Shown: piece by piece, positions 62,724 to 64,000 of the stretch | Layout: each line of letters starts with the position of its first letter | Position numbering within the stretch: the stretch's first letter is position 1 | Assembly: GCA_051201605.1 (NCBI GenBank) | Contig: CP179201.1 | Span: 3,348,001-3,412,000 of the forward strand | Direction of reading: 5' to 3' | From: CABZJG01 sp902512685 | GTDB lineage: Bacteria; Pseudomonadota; Alphaproteobacteria; Rhodobacterales; Rhodobacteraceae | Length of the DNA stretch: 64,000 bases | Notes under the pieces: generated by a model | Database searches by the model: none | What the model was told of the DNA's origin: nothing | Seen by the model: only the letters and a program-made list of their open reading frames with translations | Program-made: the position numbers and the translations under genes

Positions 62724-63103
62724 AAGCCACATGTCATTGCCGCGCTGTAGAATTGGATGTCACTTTAACTGAAGGGCTTGAAAAAGTTCGCCGATGCGAC
62801 TGCAGTTTTTGCGCGCGGCGGGGTGCAATTGCGGTTTCAGCGCCAATAGACGGTGTAAAAATTGTCGAAGGCAGTAACAACTTGACCCTGTATCAATGGG
62901 GCACAAAAACAGCAAAGCATTATTTCTGCAAAACCTGCGGGATTTACACTCATCATCAAAGGCGCTCGAATCCGAATGAATTTGGTGTAAATGTAGCCAT
63001 TCTTGAAGGCATTAATCCGCGTCAACTTGGTGAAATTCCTTGGGTGGACGGCATTAATCACCCTTCTGATACAAAATCCTCAAGACGTGCGGATAAGCTT
63101 TGA
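62720..63103 (+). CDS. GFA-family (glutathione-dependent formaldehyde-activating-like) protein
   Basis: 127 aa CENP-V/GFA zinc-binding fold with the cysteines in KATCHCRAVEL, RRCDCSFCARRGA and FCKTCGIYTHH. Most members bind zinc; the real substrate is usually unknown. Coupled to the rhomboid gene; the 3' end overlaps that of the opposite-strand suhB by 24 bp. Confidence 0.85.
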   Translation: MKATCHCRAVELDVTLTEGLEKVRRCDCSFCARRGAIAVSAPIDGVKIVEGSNNLTLYQWGTKTAKHYFCKTCGIYTHHQRRSNPNEFGVNVAILEGINPRQLGEIPWVDGINHPSDTKSSRRADKL

Positions 63104-63868
63104 GAACTGTTCAAATTGAACTTCAGTGGCACAAAGAACATCGCCGCTGTCCTCTGGTTTTGTGCCTTTCACTACGCCCTCAACAAGAGCACCTGCTTCA
63201 CGTGCAAGAATAAGCCCCGCGGCAATGTCCCAAATATTTAGCTCGCGCTCCCAAAATCCATCATAGCGACCAGCCGCAACATAGGCTAAATCTAGGGACG
63301 CAGCCCCCCAGCGACGAACACCGGCACAGGCCGGCAGAAGCTGAGCAAGATCGCTCAAGGTCGCCGGCAAATCAGATCGGCCAGCAAAGGGAAGTCCGGT
63401 GGCATAAACGCTCTCGATCATTCGGTGACGATCGGAAACCCGAATTCGCCTGTCGTTCATCCAGGCTCCTTTTCCTTTTTCGGCGACAAAGAGTTCGTCT
63501 TTGCTCGCGTCAAACACAACTCCAGCAATGATTTGACCCTTATGTTCCAGAGCGATTGAGACCGCCCAATGTGGCAGGCCATGTAAAAAATTAGTGGTTC
63601 CGTCCAATGGGTCAACGATCCAGCGTCGGGTTGGGTCTTGTCCAGCAACAGGGTCGCTTTCCTCACCCAGCCAGCCATAGGTCGGCCGGGCTTCGGTAAG
63701 CTCTTCCTTGATAATCTTTTCTGCTGCGATATCTGCTCGTGATACAAAATCACCGGCACTCTTGGCGGAGACCTGAAGATTTTCAACTTCTTGGAAATCT
63801 TTGATCAAAGACCTGCCCGCTTTGCGTGCGGCTTTGATCATTACATTAAGGTTTGCGCTGCCTTGCAT
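63080..63868 (-). CDS. suhB: Inositol monophosphatase family protein
   Basis: 262 aa with the phosphatase motifs WLGEESDP, WIVDPLDGTTNFLHG and WDIAAGLILAREAGA, which bind Mg and phosphate. It hydrolyses inositol phosphates or related sugar phosphates; the E. coli homologue SuhB also acts in rRNA transcription. Normal length, single gene on the minus strand. Confidence 0.93.
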   Translation of the reverse strand: MQGSANLNVMIKAARKAGRSLIKDFQEVENLQVSAKSAGDFVSRADIAAEKIIKEELTEARPTYGWLGEESDPVAGQDPTRRWIVDPLDGTTNFLHGLPHWAVSIALEHKGQIIAGVVFDASKDELFVAEKGKGAWMNDRRIRVSDRHRMIESVYATGLPFAGRSDLPATLSDLAQLLPACAGVRRWGAASLDLAYVAAGRYDGFWERELNIWDIAAGLILAREAGALVEGVVKGTKPEDSGDVLCATEVQFEQFSKLIRTS

Positions 63869-63955
63869 GTTTAGGTCCCCAATTTACTCAAGCCGCCGCT
63901 ATAGGACGCTTTGAGTGGAAAGCCAAGACAAGAACCAAGATTGGAAGAGAATCTT

Positions 63956-64000
63956 TTATGCTGCGAAGGTCTTGGTAATCAAAACACCCGCCCAAGCAGA
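63956..64000 (-). CDS. Possible C-terminus of a gene entering from the right edge
   Basis: The minus-strand frame SAWAGVLITKTFAA ends with TAA at 63956-63958. With only 14 residues this is a suggestion from frame and composition. Between it and suhB (63869-63955) nothing else is visible. Confidence 0.3.
   Translation of the reverse strand, partial: SAWAGVLITKTFAA

Overview
The window looks like chromosome of a marine alphaproteobacterium of the roseobacter/Rhodobacterales type. This is an inference from the gene content (tripartite tricarboxylate, TRAP, urea and phosphonate uptake, an Lrp-controlled putA, alphaproteobacterial phage-type integrases); I cannot fix the genus from sequence alone. 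The right end (57.7-64 kb) reads as ordinary core genome: tRNA-Leu(UAA), an Lrp regulator diverging from bifunctional putA, a rhomboid protease, a GFA-type protein and an inositol monophosphatase.

Everything left of the tRNA is a chain of tandem integrated modules. The last 16 nt of the tRNA gene (including CCA) plus 2 flanking bases form an 18-bp core, CCTGGTACCCACGGCCGG on the + strand. It recurs in the same orientation at seven places: A 2247-2264 (diverged), B 11232-11249, C 21181-21198, D 26293-26310, E 33804-33821, F 47863-47880 and G 57687-57704 (inside the tRNA). The cores are flanked by conserved arms carrying GAGTTCC-type boxes in pairs exactly 22 bp apart, as expected for arm-type binding sites of a tyrosine integrase. 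Internal copies have arms on both sides, as expected where tandemly integrated elements abut.

Modules, from the tRNA leftwards. Module 1 (G-F, 9.8 kb) is the element machinery: integrase Int1, an exported coiled-coil protein, a HEPN-domain gene pair, an SF3 helicase, an HNH protein, small proteins and an integrase/SMC-like chimera. Module 2 (F-E, 14.1 kb) carries integrase Int2, the urease operon ureDABCEFG and the urea ABC transporter urtABCDE. Module 3 (E-D, 7.5 kb) has a TRAP transporter, a DadA-like dehydrogenase, an Asp/Glu-racemase-family protein, a LysR regulator and a BASS-type transporter. Module 4 (D-C, 5.1 kb) has a phosphonate-type ABC transporter phnDCEE, a damaged LysR gene and a HAD gene cut off at the att site. 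Module 5 (C-B, 9.9 kb) has a peptide-type ABC transporter, a LysR regulator, an amidohydrolase, a COG0523 GTPase and a dead integrase fragment. Module 6 (B-A, 9.0 kb) has tctCBA with a divergent two-component operon, HMG-CoA lyase and a frameshifted CoA-transferase. Module 7 (left of A) holds a peroxiredoxin fusion and the 3' end of an unknown gene.

Only modules 1 and 2 have full-length integrases. The others look like integrase-less cargo cassettes that keep the att signals and each deliver a complete uptake system. The arrangement resembles the tRNA-anchored, cargo-carrying 'tycheposons' described in Prochlorococcus, but in an alphaproteobacterium and as a stack of at least six units at one tRNA gene. 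Within module 1, two small gene cassettes are each bounded by a duplicated 3' end of the integrase gene, which suggests a second, nested insertion process.
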